DNA from: Persicimonas caeni
Lineage (GTDB): Bacteria > Myxococcota_A > Bradymonadia > Bradymonadales > Bradymonadaceae
Length of the DNA: 64,000 nt
Reading direction: 5' to 3'
NCBI RefSeq assembly: GCF_006517175.1
Contig: NZ_CP041186.1
Location: forward strand, 5,235,074 to 5,299,073
Shown piece after piece: positions 45,496-56,115 of the stretch; position 1 is the first letter of the stretch, and every line of letters begins with the position of its first letter. The notes under the pieces were generated by a model, which was given only the letters and a program-made list of their open reading frames with translations, searched no databases and was not told the origin of the DNA. The translations under genes were made by a program, and so were the position numbers.

Positions 45496-46494
45496 GTGAA
45501 ACACTTTATCACCACCCTCGACTGGTCGCGCGAGGAGCTGCAGGCGTTCTTGGACCACGCCAAGGCTCTCAAGGCTGACCCGATTCAGCCGCTCCTCAAA
45601 GACAAGTCGGTCGCGCTCGTCTTCTTCAACCCGTCGCTTCGCACGCGCACCTCCTTCGACGTGGGCGCCCGCCAGTTGGGCGGCCACGCGGTGGTGCTGC
45701 AGCCGGGCCGCGGCGCCTGGCCCATGGAGTTCGAGGTGGGCGCCAAGATGGACGCCGACGCCGAAGAGCACGTCATCGAGGCGGCGCGGGTCCTGAGCCG
45801 CTACTGCGACATCATCGCCGTGCGCGCCTTCCCCAAGTTCGAGAACTGGGAGCAGGACCGCCGCGACCACGTCATCAAGGCGTTCGCCGAGTACGCGACG
45901 GTGCCGGTCATCAACATGGAGACCATCACCCACCCGTGTCAGGAGATGGCCCACATGTTGACCCTCCAGGAGCACCTGGGGCAGGTCGACGGCAAGAAGT
46001 TCGTGCTCACCTGGACCTACCACCCCAAGCCGCTCAACACCGCGGTGGCCAACTCCGGGCTGATCATCGCGTCGAAATTCGGTATGGACGTCACGCTTCT
46101 GTGCCCCACCGAGGACTACCTGCTCGACGAGCGCTACATGAACGCGGCCAGCGAGTACTGCTCGCAGAACGGCCACGAGTTGACCGTCACCCACGACATC
46201 GAAGAGGCCTACGACGGCGCCGACGTCGTCTACGCCAAGAGTTGGGGGGCGTTGCCGTACTTCGGCCGTTGGGACGCCGAGCGCGAGATCCGCGACCAAT
46301 ACCAGCACTTCATCGTCGACTCCGAGAAGATGGCGATGACCAACAACGCACTTTTCAGCCACTGTTTGCCCGTTCGCCGCAACGTCAAAGTGACCGGCGA
46401 AGTGTTGGATTCGGAGCAGTCGGTGGCCATTGACGAAGCAGAGAACCGCTTGCACGTCCAAAAGGCGCTCATGGCGGGCCTTATCGGAGATTGA
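45496..46494 (+). CDS. argF': N-acetylornithine carbamoyltransferase
   Basis: The GTG at 45496 gives 332 residues matching Xanthomonas AOTCase almost end to end: MKHFITTLDWSREEL, FFNPSLRTRTSFDVGARQLG (carbamoyl-phosphate loop), HPKPLNTAVANSG, AKSWGALPYFG, SHCLPVRRNVK and DEAENRLHVQKALMA. Residues that mark acetylornithine specificity are kept: Trp75 in GAWPMEF, and Glu90 in DAEEH (Xanthomonas Glu92, which is Pro in the succinylornithine enzymes). The Lys of RRNVK corresponds to the carboxylated Lys302. It converts N-acetylornithine to N-acetylcitrulline. It is the first gene of the six-gene arginine cluster. Confidence 0.95.
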   Translation: MKHFITTLDWSREELQAFLDHAKALKADPIQPLLKDKSVALVFFNPSLRTRTSFDVGARQLGGHAVVLQPGRGAWPMEFEVGAKMDADAEEHVIEAARVLSRYCDIIAVRAFPKFENWEQDRRDHVIKAFAEYATVPVINMETITHPCQEMAHMLTLQEHLGQVDGKKFVLTWTYHPKPLNTAVANSGLIIASKFGMDVTLLCPTEDYLLDERYMNAASEYCSQNGHELTVTHDIEEAYDGADVVYAKSWGALPYFGRWDAEREIRDQYQHFIVDSEKMAMTNNALFSHCLPVRRNVKVTGEVLDSEQSVAIDEAENRLHVQKALMAGLIGD

Positions 46495-46502
46495 ACCGCA
46501 AA

Positions 46503-46590
46503 TTCACCACGGAGACACGGGGGGGCACGGAGGAAGGCAGTCTAAAGTTTACAAAGCCGTTTCCCGTGTTCGCCGTGTCCCCCGTGGTGA
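46503..46590. repeat. Dispersed hairpin repeat, copy 3
   Basis: The CACCACGGAGACACGG...CCGTGTCCCCCGTGGTGA dyad lies in the 117-bp gap between argF' and argG. It could reduce or terminate read-through into the rest of the arginine genes. Confidence 0.8.
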
Positions 46591-46611
46591 ATCCCAAGCA
46601 GAGAGTTAGAT

Positions 46612-47814
46612 ATGTCGAAAGAAGTCGTACTTGCATTTTCCGGCGGCCTGGACACCAGCTTTTGTGTGCCGTGGCTCGTCGAGAAGGGTTATGAGGTGGT
46701 CACTCTCTTTGTGGACACCGGTGGTGTCGACGACGAGGAGCTCCAGTATATCGAGGACCGCGCCTACGCGCTGGGCGCCAAGGAGCACCTGGTGGCCGAG
46801 GTCGGCCAGGAGATCTGGGACGAGGTCGTCGTGCCGCTGGTTCACGGTGGCAAGACCTACCAGAACCAGTACCCGTTGCTGTGCTCGGACCGCTACCTCA
46901 TCGTGCGCAAGTCGCTCGAGGTGTGCGAGGAGCGCGGTACCAAGCTGTTCGCTCACGGCTGCACCGGCATGGGTAACGACCAGGTGCGCTTCGACTTGAC
47001 GGTGCGCGCGCTGGGCGACTTCGAGATTCTGGCGCCCATTCGCGAGATCCAGCAAGAGCGCGACAACGTGCGCGAGTTCGAGCAGCAGTATCTCGAGGAG
47101 CGCGGCTTCGAGGTGCGCCCCAAGACCACCGTCTACACGATCAACGAAAACCTGCTCGGCGTGACCACTTCCGGCTCGGAGGTCGACGAGTGGGAGATCC
47201 CCGGCGAGGAGACCTACCAGCTCACCGCCCACCCGTCCGAGTGGCCCGACGAGCCGCTGCGCGTCGAGATCGGCTTCTTCAAGGGCACGCCGGTTTCCAT
47301 CGACGGCGAACACCTCGACGGTCCCCAGATGCTCGCCGCGCTCAACGAGCGCTTCGGCGCCTACGGCGTGGGCCGCAGCCCCTACACCGGCGACACCACC
47401 ATCGGCCTCAAGGGCCGCATCGTGTTCGAGGCGCCCGGGCTGACCGCACTTCTGACCGCGCACCGCGCCCTCGAAGAGGCCGTGCTCACCAAGCACCAGA
47501 ACCGCTTCAAGCCGACCGTCGCTGACAAGTGGGTCGAGCTGGTCTACGAAGGCTTCTTCTACGAGCCGCTCAAGGCCGACCTCGAGGCGTATCTGGAGAG
47601 CTCGCAGCGCAAGGTCAACGGCACCGTGACCCTCGAGACCTACGGCGGTCGCGTCGACGCGGTCAAAGTCGACAGCGAACATATCCTGCGCCGCAAAGAC
47701 GCGGTGTACGCCCAGAGTGCCGACTGGGGCGTGCAGGAGGCGGAGGGCTTCATCAAGCTCTTCGGTCAATCCTCGACCCTGTGGGCCGAGGTCAACGACT
47801 TCGACTCGGAATGA
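46612..47814 (+). CDS. argG: Argininosuccinate synthase
   Basis: This 400-residue enzyme has the N-type ATP pyrophosphatase loop [11 protein letters not shown] at the start, the citrulline/aspartate-site stretch [13 protein letters not shown], and [23 protein letters not shown]. Length and motifs are complete. It joins citrulline and aspartate. Here the citrulline would come from deacetylation of acetylcitrulline by the next gene product. The start ATG at 46612 follows AGAGAG-type sequence; a hairpin repeat lies between it and argF'. Confidence 0.94.
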   Translation: MSKEVVLAFSGGLDTSFCVPWLVEKGYEVVTLFVDTGGVDDEELQYIEDRAYALGAKEHLVAEVGQEIWDEVVVPLVHGGKTYQNQYPLLCSDRYLIVRKSLEVCEERGTKLFAHGCTGMGNDQVRFDLTVRALGDFEILAPIREIQQERDNVREFEQQYLEERGFEVRPKTTVYTINENLLGVTTSGSEVDEWEIPGEETYQLTAHPSEWPDEPLRVEIGFFKGTPVSIDGEHLDGPQMLAALNERFGAYGVGRSPYTGDTTIGLKGRIVFEAPGLTALLTAHRALEEAVLTKHQNRFKPTVADKWVELVYEGFFYEPLKADLEAYLESSQRKVNGTVTLETYGGRVDAVKVDSEHILRRKDAVYAQSADWGVQEAEGFIKLFGQSSTLWAEVNDFDSE

Positions 47815-47815
47815 C

Positions 47816-48907
47816 ATGAGCGACTTACTCTCAACCACGCTCGACCACCTGCGCGAGCTCGTCGCCTGCGACACGCAGAACCCGCCGCGCCAGATCGCCG
47901 ATAGCGGCATCATCCGCTATCTGCGTGCCCGGCTTGCCACCTTCGACCTCGAGTTCGAAGACCATGGCGAGGGTTGCCAGAGCTTGCTCGCCGTTCGCGG
48001 CGAGCCGCGCGTCTTGTTCAACTTTCACATCGACACCGTTCCGGCGTCGGAGAAGTGGGAGACCGACCCCTTCGACCTCGTCGTCGACGACGAGCGCGCG
48101 GTGGGGTTGGGCGCGTGCGATATCAAGGGCGCCGCGGCGTGCATGCTCGCGGCGGTCGAGGAGACCGACGGGGACGTCGCGCTCCTGTTCACCAGCGACG
48201 AGGAGGCCGGCTCGAGCCGGTGCGTGCGCCAGTTTCTGAAGCGCCGCCGCGACTACGACGCGGTCATCGTCGCCGAGCCGACGCAGGCCGAGGCCGTGCT
48301 CGAGCACCGCGGCATCGCCACCTACACGGGCACCTTTCACGGCATCGCCGGGCACGCCTCCGACCGCCGCGCGCTCGAGGACAGCGCGGTGCATCGCGCC
48401 GTGCGCTGGGCGGAGGCTGCGCTGGAGTACGCCGAGCGAAACGAGCGCACCTCTTACAAGAGCCTGAGCGGCATTCGCTTCAACCTCGGCGTCTTCGAAG
48501 GCGGCATCAAGCCCAATATCATCGCGCCGTCGGCGACGGTGCGCTTTGGGTTTCGGCCGCTTCCCGACCAGGACGCCGAGGCCGTCATGGCCGACTTCGA
48601 GGCGCTGGCCCCGACCGACGCGCACGTCGAGTGGGCGCCGGGCTTTTACGGCCCGACGCTGCCGGCCGAAGGCGGCAAGGGCAAAGGCGAAGTCGCCGCC
48701 GACGCACGTCGGCTGGCCGACGACCTCGGTTTGCCCGTCGGCGATCCGGTCGATTTTTGGACGGAGGCCTCGCTCTTCTCCGAGGCGGGTTTTACTTCGC
48801 TGGTGTACGGTCCGGGTGATATCGCCCAGGCCCATACCGCCGGCGAATGGGTCGCCCTGGAGCAGTTGAAACGCGTCGCCGAGACCTATCGGCGTCTCCT
48901 GTCGTAA
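47816..48907 (+). CDS. argE: M20-family deacetylase, probably N-acetylcitrulline deacetylase
   Basis: The ATG at 47816 is one base after the argG stop, so translation is coupled. The 363-residue protein is an M20 metallopeptidase: FNFHIDTVP (metal His and catalytic Asp), the second metal Asp in LGACDIKGAAACM, the general-base Glu in TSDEEAGSS, further ligands in VAEPTQAE and the C-terminal His in DIAQAHTAGEWV. The Xanthomonas argE homologue acts on N-acetyl-L-citrulline, as expected when the carbamoyltransferase uses acetylornithine. The substrate is inferred from the neighbours. Confidence 0.9.
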   Translation: MSDLLSTTLDHLRELVACDTQNPPRQIADSGIIRYLRARLATFDLEFEDHGEGCQSLLAVRGEPRVLFNFHIDTVPASEKWETDPFDLVVDDERAVGLGACDIKGAAACMLAAVEETDGDVALLFTSDEEAGSSRCVRQFLKRRRDYDAVIVAEPTQAEAVLEHRGIATYTGTFHGIAGHASDRRALEDSAVHRAVRWAEAALEYAERNERTSYKSLSGIRFNLGVFEGGIKPNIIAPSATVRFGFRPLPDQDAEAVMADFEALAPTDAHVEWAPGFYGPTLPAEGGKGKGEVAADARRLADDLGLPVGDPVDFWTEASLFSEAGFTSLVYGPGDIAQAHTAGEWVALEQLKRVAETYRRLLS

Positions 48908-48921
48908 CGCAGAAGCCCCGC

Positions 48922-50253
<1,332 letters not shown>

Positions 50254-50297
50254 GCGAAGCCGTCGCAGGGGCCCCCAGAAAGCAATTGAGTACACCA

Positions 50298-51242
50298 ATG
50301 ACCACCAAAACGATCGGAATCGTCGGCGCGCGTGGCTACACGGGCGCCGAGTTGATCACGCTGCTCACCGCCCACTCGGGCTTCGAGCTCACCTACGTCA
50401 GCTCCCGCGAGCTCGCCGGCGAGCGCCTGGCCGACCACGTCGACGCCTACGACGGCGAGCTTCGCTTCGAGGAGCTCTCGCCCGACGACGTCGCCGAGTA
50501 CGCCGCCGACGTCTGCGTGCTCGCCCTGCCGAACGGCATCTCCGGGGCGTTCATCGACGCCATCGAGCGCGAGTGCCCCGACACGGTCATCCTCGACCTG
50601 AGCTCGGACCACCGCTTCGACGACACCTGGACCTACGGGCAGACCGAGCGGTTTCGCGAGCAGCTCAAGGGCGCCACGCGCATCTCGAATCCCGGCTGCT
50701 ACGCCACGGGCATGCAGCTCGGCCTGGCGCCGGTGGTCGACCTGGCCATCGCACCGCCGCAGGCGTTCGGCGTGTCGGGCTACAGCGGCGCAGGCACCAA
50801 GCCGTCGCCGAAGAACGACCTCGAGGTCCTGAGCGACAACCTGATGCCCTACAGCCTGACCGGCCACACCCACGAGAAGGAGGTGAGCCGGCATCTGGGT
50901 AGCCAGATCTACTTCACGCCGCACGTCGCGCCGTTTTTCCGGGGCATCACGCTCACGCTGTCGGTCCAGCTTGGCCGACCCAAGAGCGCCGAGCAGATCC
51001 GCGCGCTCTTCGACGAAGCCTACGCCGACGAGCCCCTCGTCGAACTGGTCGACGATATCCCGCTGGTCAAAGACAACGCTGGCGAGCACGCCGTGCGCAT
51101 CGGCGGCATCTCGGTCGACGACAACGGCGAGCACCTGGTGGTCGTGGTCACGCTGGACAACCTGCTCAAGGGAGCGGCCACGCAGGCGCTGCAGAATATC
51201 AACCTGGCGTGTGGGTTTGGTGAGTTGGAGGGCATCCGATGA
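50298..51242 (+). CDS. argC: N-acetyl-gamma-glutamyl-phosphate reductase
   Basis: This 314-residue enzyme starts at ATG 50298; an upstream TTG (50286) would add only four residues. It shows the NADP-binding [14 protein letters not shown], the active-site Cys in [12 protein letters not shown], and [10 protein letters not shown] with the catalytic-type His region. It reduces N-acetylglutamyl phosphate to the semialdehyde. Its last four bases (ATGA) overlap the argH start. A further acetylornithine aminotransferase (argD) needed for the pathway is not in the window. Confidence 0.94.
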   Translation: MTTKTIGIVGARGYTGAELITLLTAHSGFELTYVSSRELAGERLADHVDAYDGELRFEELSPDDVAEYAADVCVLALPNGISGAFIDAIERECPDTVILDLSSDHRFDDTWTYGQTERFREQLKGATRISNPGCYATGMQLGLAPVVDLAIAPPQAFGVSGYSGAGTKPSPKNDLEVLSDNLMPYSLTGHTHEKEVSRHLGSQIYFTPHVAPFFRGITLTLSVQLGRPKSAEQIRALFDEAYADEPLVELVDDIPLVKDNAGEHAVRIGGISVDDNGEHLVVVVTLDNLLKGAATQALQNINLACGFGELEGIR

Positions 51243-52525
51243 GTTCGCCACTTTGGGATAAAGGAAACGCCGAGATTGACGCGCGCATCATGCGCTTTTG
51301 CGCAGGCGAAGACGTCGTGCTCGACCGTCAACTCTTCCTGTACGACATCCAGGCATCGAAGGCGCACGTGCGCGGCCTGGAGCGCATCGAGCTGTTGAGT
51401 GAGGAGGAGCGCGACAGCCTGCTCGAGGGGCTCGACGCACTCGCAGGCGAGTTCGAGCGCGGCGAGTTCGTGCTCGACGAGCGCTTCGAGGATGGCCACT
51501 CGGCCATCGAGGCGTACCTGACCGACAAGCTCGGCGACGTAGGCCGCAAGGTGCACACCGGGCGTAGCCGAAACGACCAGGTGCTGGTCGCCTCGCGCCT
51601 CTACCTTCGCGACACGCTCGACGAGCTCGCCAAGCACTGCAAGCGCGCCGCCGAGATCTGCCTGGAGCGCGCCGCCAACGACGACGTGCCGATGCCCGGC
51701 TACACGCACCTGCAGCGCGCGGTGCCGTCGTCGACCGGCATGTGGTTCGCTGCTTTTGCCGAGGCGTTCATCGACAACGCTCGGCTGGCCAAGCACACCC
51801 GCACCTTCGTCGACTCGAATCCGCTGGGCACCGCCGCCGGCTACGGCGTCAACCTGCCGCTCGACCGCGACGGGGTGACCGACGAACTCGACTTCGAGCG
51901 CGTGCAACTCTCGCCGATTTACGCGCAGAATAGCCGCGGCAAATTCGAGCTGCAGGCGCTCATGGCGCTGGGCCAAGCGCTACTCGACGTACGCCGACTC
52001 GCCTGGGACTTGAGCCTCTTTACGACCCGCGAGTTCAGCTTCGTCGAGCTGCCGGACCGGTTCACCACCGGCTCGTCGATCATGCCGAACAAGCGAAATC
52101 CCGACGTCGTCGAGCTCTTGCGCGCGAGCTATGGCGTCGTCCAGGGAGCCATGGCCGAGCTGCAGTCGCTCTTGTCGCTGTCGAGCGGCTACCACCGCGA
52201 CCTACAGGCCAGCAAACCGCCGGTCCTGCGCGCGATGACCCGCGGCTTGGACGCCCTGGCGATCGTCAGCGAGCTCTTGGGCGCCCTCGAGTTCGACGCC
52301 GAGCGCATGGCCGAGGCCATCGAGCCGGAGATGTACGCCACCGACCGCGCCGTCGAGCTCGCCCGCGACGGCGTCCCCTTCCGTGAGGCCTACCGCCAGG
52401 TCGCCGGCGCCTGGGACGAGCTCGCCAGCCGCACCCCGCAGCAGAGCCTCGACGCGCGCACCTCGCCCGGCGGCGCCGCCGACCTGCGCCTCGACGTGCT
52501 GCGCGAGCGCCTCGCGAACCTGTAA
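51239..52525 (+). CDS. argH: Argininosuccinate lyase
   Basis: This 428-residue enzyme of the fumarase/aspartase superfamily has the signature [18 protein letters not shown] (serine loop), [20 protein letters not shown], and [12 protein letters not shown]. It ends the arginine operon; the final step gives arginine and fumarate. Overlap with argC by ATGA indicates coupled translation. It is somewhat shorter than E. coli ArgH (457), with the difference mostly at the C-terminus. Confidence 0.95.
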   Translation: MSSPLWDKGNAEIDARIMRFCAGEDVVLDRQLFLYDIQASKAHVRGLERIELLSEEERDSLLEGLDALAGEFERGEFVLDERFEDGHSAIEAYLTDKLGDVGRKVHTGRSRNDQVLVASRLYLRDTLDELAKHCKRAAEICLERAANDDVPMPGYTHLQRAVPSSTGMWFAAFAEAFIDNARLAKHTRTFVDSNPLGTAAGYGVNLPLDRDGVTDELDFERVQLSPIYAQNSRGKFELQALMALGQALLDVRRLAWDLSLFTTREFSFVELPDRFTTGSSIMPNKRNPDVVELLRASYGVVQGAMAELQSLLSLSSGYHRDLQASKPPVLRAMTRGLDALAIVSELLGALEFDAERMAEAIEPEMYATDRAVELARDGVPFREAYRQVAGAWDELASRTPQQSLDARTSPGGAADLRLDVLRERLANL

Positions 52526-52539
52526 ACGAGTCCAGTCAG

Positions 52540-52775
52540 GCAACGTTCTCCTCTCCACCCGTAGCGAAGCGAAGGGAAGGAGAGGACCAAGGAGAGGCCT
52601 CCCTTTCCGCCCGAAGCAAAGCGAAGGGTGGAGAGGGACCGAGGGAGAGGCCCCTCTGGCCTTTCGCGCGCCTTTTTTCCTCCTCCTGAATCCTCCTCCA
52701 CTACGCTTCGCTACGTGGAAGAGGACGCCCCTCCTCGGTCCTCCCCTTCGCTCCGCGCGGGGAGGAAGATGTTGC
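52540..52775. repeat. 236-bp MITE-like element of stacked hairpins
   Basis: Ends are inverted: GCAACGTTCTCCTCTCC on the left, the complement of GCAACATCTTCCTCCCC on the right. Within lie three hairpins, each with CCTCTCC/GGAGAGG-type stems and GCGAAGCGAAGGG or its complement. The right half (from about 52673) carries a poly-T and CCTCC-rich segment. It fills the spacer after argH; the remaining bases to 52887 show nothing definite. Confidence 0.75.
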
Positions 52776-52887
52776 AGGTAGCGCATATCATCACCAAATC
52801 GTTGCATTCGTCGATTGAAGCCGAAGGCGGGCGGCGGGTACGCTTGGGCGATGAGCACCAACGGTAGTCCCCGCGAGAGCGCCCCCG

Positions 52888-54450
52888 ATGACCGACAAGC
52901 CCGAAGCCGAACGCCTCGACGACCGATCGAGCCTCACGTTGAGCCGCCGCGAGTTTGTGGGTTTTATCGGAGCCACGCTCGCTGCGTCGGCGTGCGGCGG
53001 GCTCGAGCAAGAGCAGGCGCCGTCGGCACCGCTGCTCGCCGCCAACCCGTTTAGCCTGGGCGTCGCCTCGGGCGACCCGCTTTCGACGGGCGTCGTGCTG
53101 TGGACGCGGCTGGCCCCCGAGCCCATCGCCGGCGGCGGCATGCCCGACGAGCCCGTCCCTGTCATCTGGGAGGTGTCGCGCCAGCCTGACTTCTACGGCA
53201 TCGAGGCCTACGGCTGGGCCTGGGCCGACCCCGACTTCGCCCATTCGGTGCACGTCGATGTCGACGGCCTCGAGCCGGACACCTGGTACTACTATCGGTT
53301 TCGCGTCGGCGCGCAGTGGACGAGCCCCACCGGCCGCACGCGCACCTTTCCTCGGCCGGGCGAGTCCCCCGTGCGGCTGCGTCTGGCGACCGCCTCCTGC
53401 CAGAACTGGCGTCACGGCTACTACAGCGCGTACCGACACTTGGCTGCCGAGGAAATCGATCTGGTCGCCTTTCTGGGGGACTACATCTACGAGTCGGGCG
53501 TGCAGGGGCCGGTGCGCGACCACGACGGTCCGCGGCCGAAAGACCTGGACGGGTTTCGCAACCGCTACGGCCTCTACAAGTCGGACCCCGACCTGCAGGC
53601 TGCGCATGCGCGGTGTCCGTGGATCTTTACGTGGGACGACCACGAGGTGAAGAATAACTACGCCGACCTGGACATCCCAGGCGTGTCGGTGGACGAGGCC
53701 AAGGCGCTCAGAGCGGCGGCCTATCAGGCCTACTACGAGCACATGCCGCTTCGTATCCCGGCTCCCGACGAGCCGGCCGACATGCAGATCTATCGGCGCC
53801 TGCAGTTTGGCGATCTGGTCAACTTCCACGTGCTCGACGGCCGCCAATATCGCACCGACCAGCCGTGCAACGACGACGCCGGACTCGCCTGCGGCGAAGA
53901 GAAGGACGAAGCCAACACCATGCTCGGCGCCGAGCAGCGCGCCTGGCTCGAGGGCGGGCTGCGCGCGTCGAAGACGACCTGGAACGCCATCGTCCAGCAG
54001 ACGGTCTTCGCCTCGCTCAACCTGGGCGGCGGCGTGCTCAACCCCGACCAGTGGGACGGCTACATGGTCGAGCGCCAGCGTTTGTTGTCGGTCTTTGCAG
54101 AGGAGGGCGTGCGCAACGTCGTGGTGCACACCGGCGACATCCACGCCGCCATCTTCGCCACGCTGCACCGCGACGCCAATGACTTCGACTCGGAGGTCGT
54201 CGGCGTCGAATGTGTCACCACCTCGATTTCGTCGAACGGATTGTCCGAGAGCAGGATGCCCTCCGACCTGATCCGGCGCGTGATGAACAACCAGAAGAAT
54301 ATCGGCTACTTCGACCCGGACCGGCGTGGCTACTGCGTCTGCGAGTACACGCCCGAGAAATTCACCGTCGAGTACAAGAGCGTATCGACGGTCGAATCAC
54401 GCGAGGCGGAGTTGAGCGTGGATGGGGTCTTCGAAATAAAGAGGGACTAA
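52888..54450 (+). CDS. phoD: PhoD-type alkaline phosphatase, Tat-exported
   Basis: This 520-residue protein begins with a twin-arginine signal (LSRREFVGFIGATLAASAC), ending in a possible lipobox. An N-terminal Fn3-like domain (FSLGVASGDPLSTGVVLWTRLAP) is followed by the PhoD metallophosphatase core: LRLATASCQNWRHGYYSAY, FLGDYIYESG, FTWDDHEVKNNY, NAIVQQTVFASL and VVHTGDIHAAIFATL. PhoD hydrolyses phosphate mono- and diesters using iron and calcium. Transcription probably ends in the 10-bp repeat array directly after the stop. The IS701 element interrupts that array 11 bases downstream. Confidence 0.93.
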   Translation: MTDKPEAERLDDRSSLTLSRREFVGFIGATLAASACGGLEQEQAPSAPLLAANPFSLGVASGDPLSTGVVLWTRLAPEPIAGGGMPDEPVPVIWEVSRQPDFYGIEAYGWAWADPDFAHSVHVDVDGLEPDTWYYYRFRVGAQWTSPTGRTRTFPRPGESPVRLRLATASCQNWRHGYYSAYRHLAAEEIDLVAFLGDYIYESGVQGPVRDHDGPRPKDLDGFRNRYGLYKSDPDLQAAHARCPWIFTWDDHEVKNNYADLDIPGVSVDEAKALRAAAYQAYYEHMPLRIPAPDEPADMQIYRRLQFGDLVNFHVLDGRQYRTDQPCNDDAGLACGEEKDEANTMLGAEQRAWLEGGLRASKTTWNAIVQQTVFASLNLGGGVLNPDQWDGYMVERQRLLSVFAEEGVRNVVVHTGDIHAAIFATLHRDANDFDSEVVGVECVTTSISSNGLSESRMPSDLIRRVMNNQKNIGYFDPDRRGYCVCEYTPEKFTVEYKSVSTVESREAELSVDGVFEIKRD

Positions 54451-54460
54451 GGGTAACTAA

Positions 54461-55923
54461 TACTACCTGATTACCTTCTCGCGAATCCGCATGAACACTC
54501 GCCGTCCGACATCACGAAGCTTCGATCTCGGTCGGAGCTCTGCTGACTCAGTCGGCGGCGGTGATTCATGCGGGCCATACGGTCGTCTACAGTGGATACA
54601 ATGGCCTAGTCGCTCCATGAGTGCCTCTTCAAGGTTTCGCCTGACGCGGCCAATCGACGGCGCGCGCTTCAGGGGGAAAAACCTGGCGGTGAAGCGCCAG
54701 GTAGTACATCGCGGCCATGCACAGGACCAAATGATGGTGAAACCCGCGCCACATCCGGCCCTGGTAGTCCTTGAGGCCAAGCTCCTGTTTCAGGTCTTGG
54801 TAGTCACGCTCGATTCTCCAGCGCAGCATGGCCAGACGGACAAGTCGTCTGATCGAGGTACGCTGCGAGAGGTTCGAAAACCAGTAGTGGCGCGGCTCCT
54901 TTTCGCCCTCGGGCCACTCGATGAGAAGCCATTGCTCTTCTTCGAGTTCTTTCCCGAAATGGCGACCCTGAGCAGGTACGACGCGAAGAGCGGCAAAGCG
55001 CGAGCTAAGCTCGCCCTTGGTGCCCTCGCGCCAGGTGATGGTGCAAAAAGCTTTGTCAGGCAAGGCTTTGGCCACCTCAAAAAGGGACATTGCCTCCTGG
55101 TCGTGGTGACGAAGCTTATTGGGCCGCATGACCGTCACATTCTTTCGTGTGCCGCCCATGTACTCGAGGCCTCGCATCTGCAGGCTCTTTCGAAACTCCT
55201 GATTGGCCCCAAAGTCGGCATCAGCCACCACGACCTTCTGGGCGCAGCCGGCATCGAGGAGGCGGTCGATCTGGTCGACCGCCATTTGAGGCTTGGAGCG
55301 AAACTCGATGTCTTCAGGCACACCAACTTCGGCTCGCCGGTCTGGATCGAAAGCCCACTCCTCGGGCAAAAACAGGTCCATGATCAGCGGCAGGCTCAAG
55401 GTCGAGGTCGACAGATGCACGCTGACCAAGACCTGACAGTTGGCCAGTTTGCCAAGCTCGCCGCAGTACTGATGGGCCACGCCCACGCTTTTGTCGCCCT
55501 TCTTGGGAATCCCCGACGAGTCGATAATCCAGGCACTGGCATTGGGCATGATCTGGTAGGCCAGCGCCCAGAGCCGCTCAGTGACCGCCTCGGTAGGCCA
55601 CTCATTGAGCGTCGAGCGGGTCAGCTTCTGGCGATAGGCATCCGCCTTGTGCGGCGCTGGTGCCAGATGAGCGCCCGAGACCTCGCTGTTTTTGCGGTCG
55701 ATCGTCAGCAGGCGCGACTGGACATACAGACCCAGGTTATCTCGCGTGGTCTTGTATCCGATGCCATCGAAGGCGTAGTCGACGAAAGCATCGAAGTCGC
55801 GAAAGTCCGAAAGCGCAGGCGTGGTCGTATCCATCGGCGTCCTCCCAGAAAGAGCGGGGGTCCAACACGGAGTCGACCTGAATGTCGGCGCAATTCTCAT
55901 TTCACGAAGCTAATCAGGTAGTA
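54461..55923 (-). mobile_element. Complete IS701-family insertion sequence, 1463 bp
   Basis: Terminal inverted repeats TACTACCTGATTACCTTC (54461-54478) and, inverted, TACTACCTGATTAGCTTC (55906-55923) match at 17 of 18 positions. The 4-bp target duplication CTAA stands on both sides (54457-54460 and 55924-55927), fitting the YTAR preference of IS701. One transposase gene is present on the minus strand. The intact frame and perfect duplication suggest a recent insertion. Confidence 0.95.
54629..55834 (-). CDS. IS701-family DDE transposase
   Basis: The start at 55834 is fixed by GGGAGG with a six-base spacer and gives 401 residues. Catalytic motifs are DSSGIPKKGDKSVGVAHQYCGELGK with the first Asp, VVVADADFGANQEF with the second, and RIERDYQDLKQELGL with the Glu. 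WRGFHHHLVLCMAAMYYLAL closes the domain. The frame is intact and codon use is like the host. Confidence 0.93.
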   Translation of the reverse strand: MDTTTPALSDFRDFDAFVDYAFDGIGYKTTRDNLGLYVQSRLLTIDRKNSEVSGAHLAPAPHKADAYRQKLTRSTLNEWPTEAVTERLWALAYQIMPNASAWIIDSSGIPKKGDKSVGVAHQYCGELGKLANCQVLVSVHLSTSTLSLPLIMDLFLPEEWAFDPDRRAEVGVPEDIEFRSKPQMAVDQIDRLLDAGCAQKVVVADADFGANQEFRKSLQMRGLEYMGGTRKNVTVMRPNKLRHHDQEAMSLFEVAKALPDKAFCTITWREGTKGELSSRFAALRVVPAQGRHFGKELEEEQWLLIEWPEGEKEPRHYWFSNLSQRTSIRRLVRLAMLRWRIERDYQDLKQELGLKDYQGRMWRGFHHHLVLCMAAMYYLALHRQVFPPEARAVDWPRQAKP

Positions 55924-56115
55924 CTAAGTGCGACTAAGGGTAACTAAGTGCGACTAAGGGTAACTAAGTGCGACTAAGGGTGGCTAAGGGTGACTAAGTG
56001 AGACTAAGGGGAACGAAGTAACCTTTAGTAACCCTAAGTAACCTTTAGTAACCCTAAGTAACCTTTAGTAACCCTAAGTAACCTTTAGTAACCCTAAGTA
56101 ACCCCAAGTAACCCT
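55924..56115. repeat. 10-bp-periodic array between convergent genes
   Basis: About 19 decamers follow without a break. In the first half, CTAAGTGCGA alternates with CTAAGGGTAA. In the second half, TTTAGTAACC alternates with CTAAGTAACC. The second half is roughly the inverse of the first, so the array can fold back on itself. One or two more units lie left of the IS701 element (54444-54460). It separates the convergent ends of phoD and the gene at 56116. Confidence 0.92.

Noticed and set aside
55924-56115. Telomere-like TTAGGG tract
   Set aside because: TTAGGG-like strings appear only by chance in the decamer phase (CTAAGGGTAA); the period is 10, not 6.
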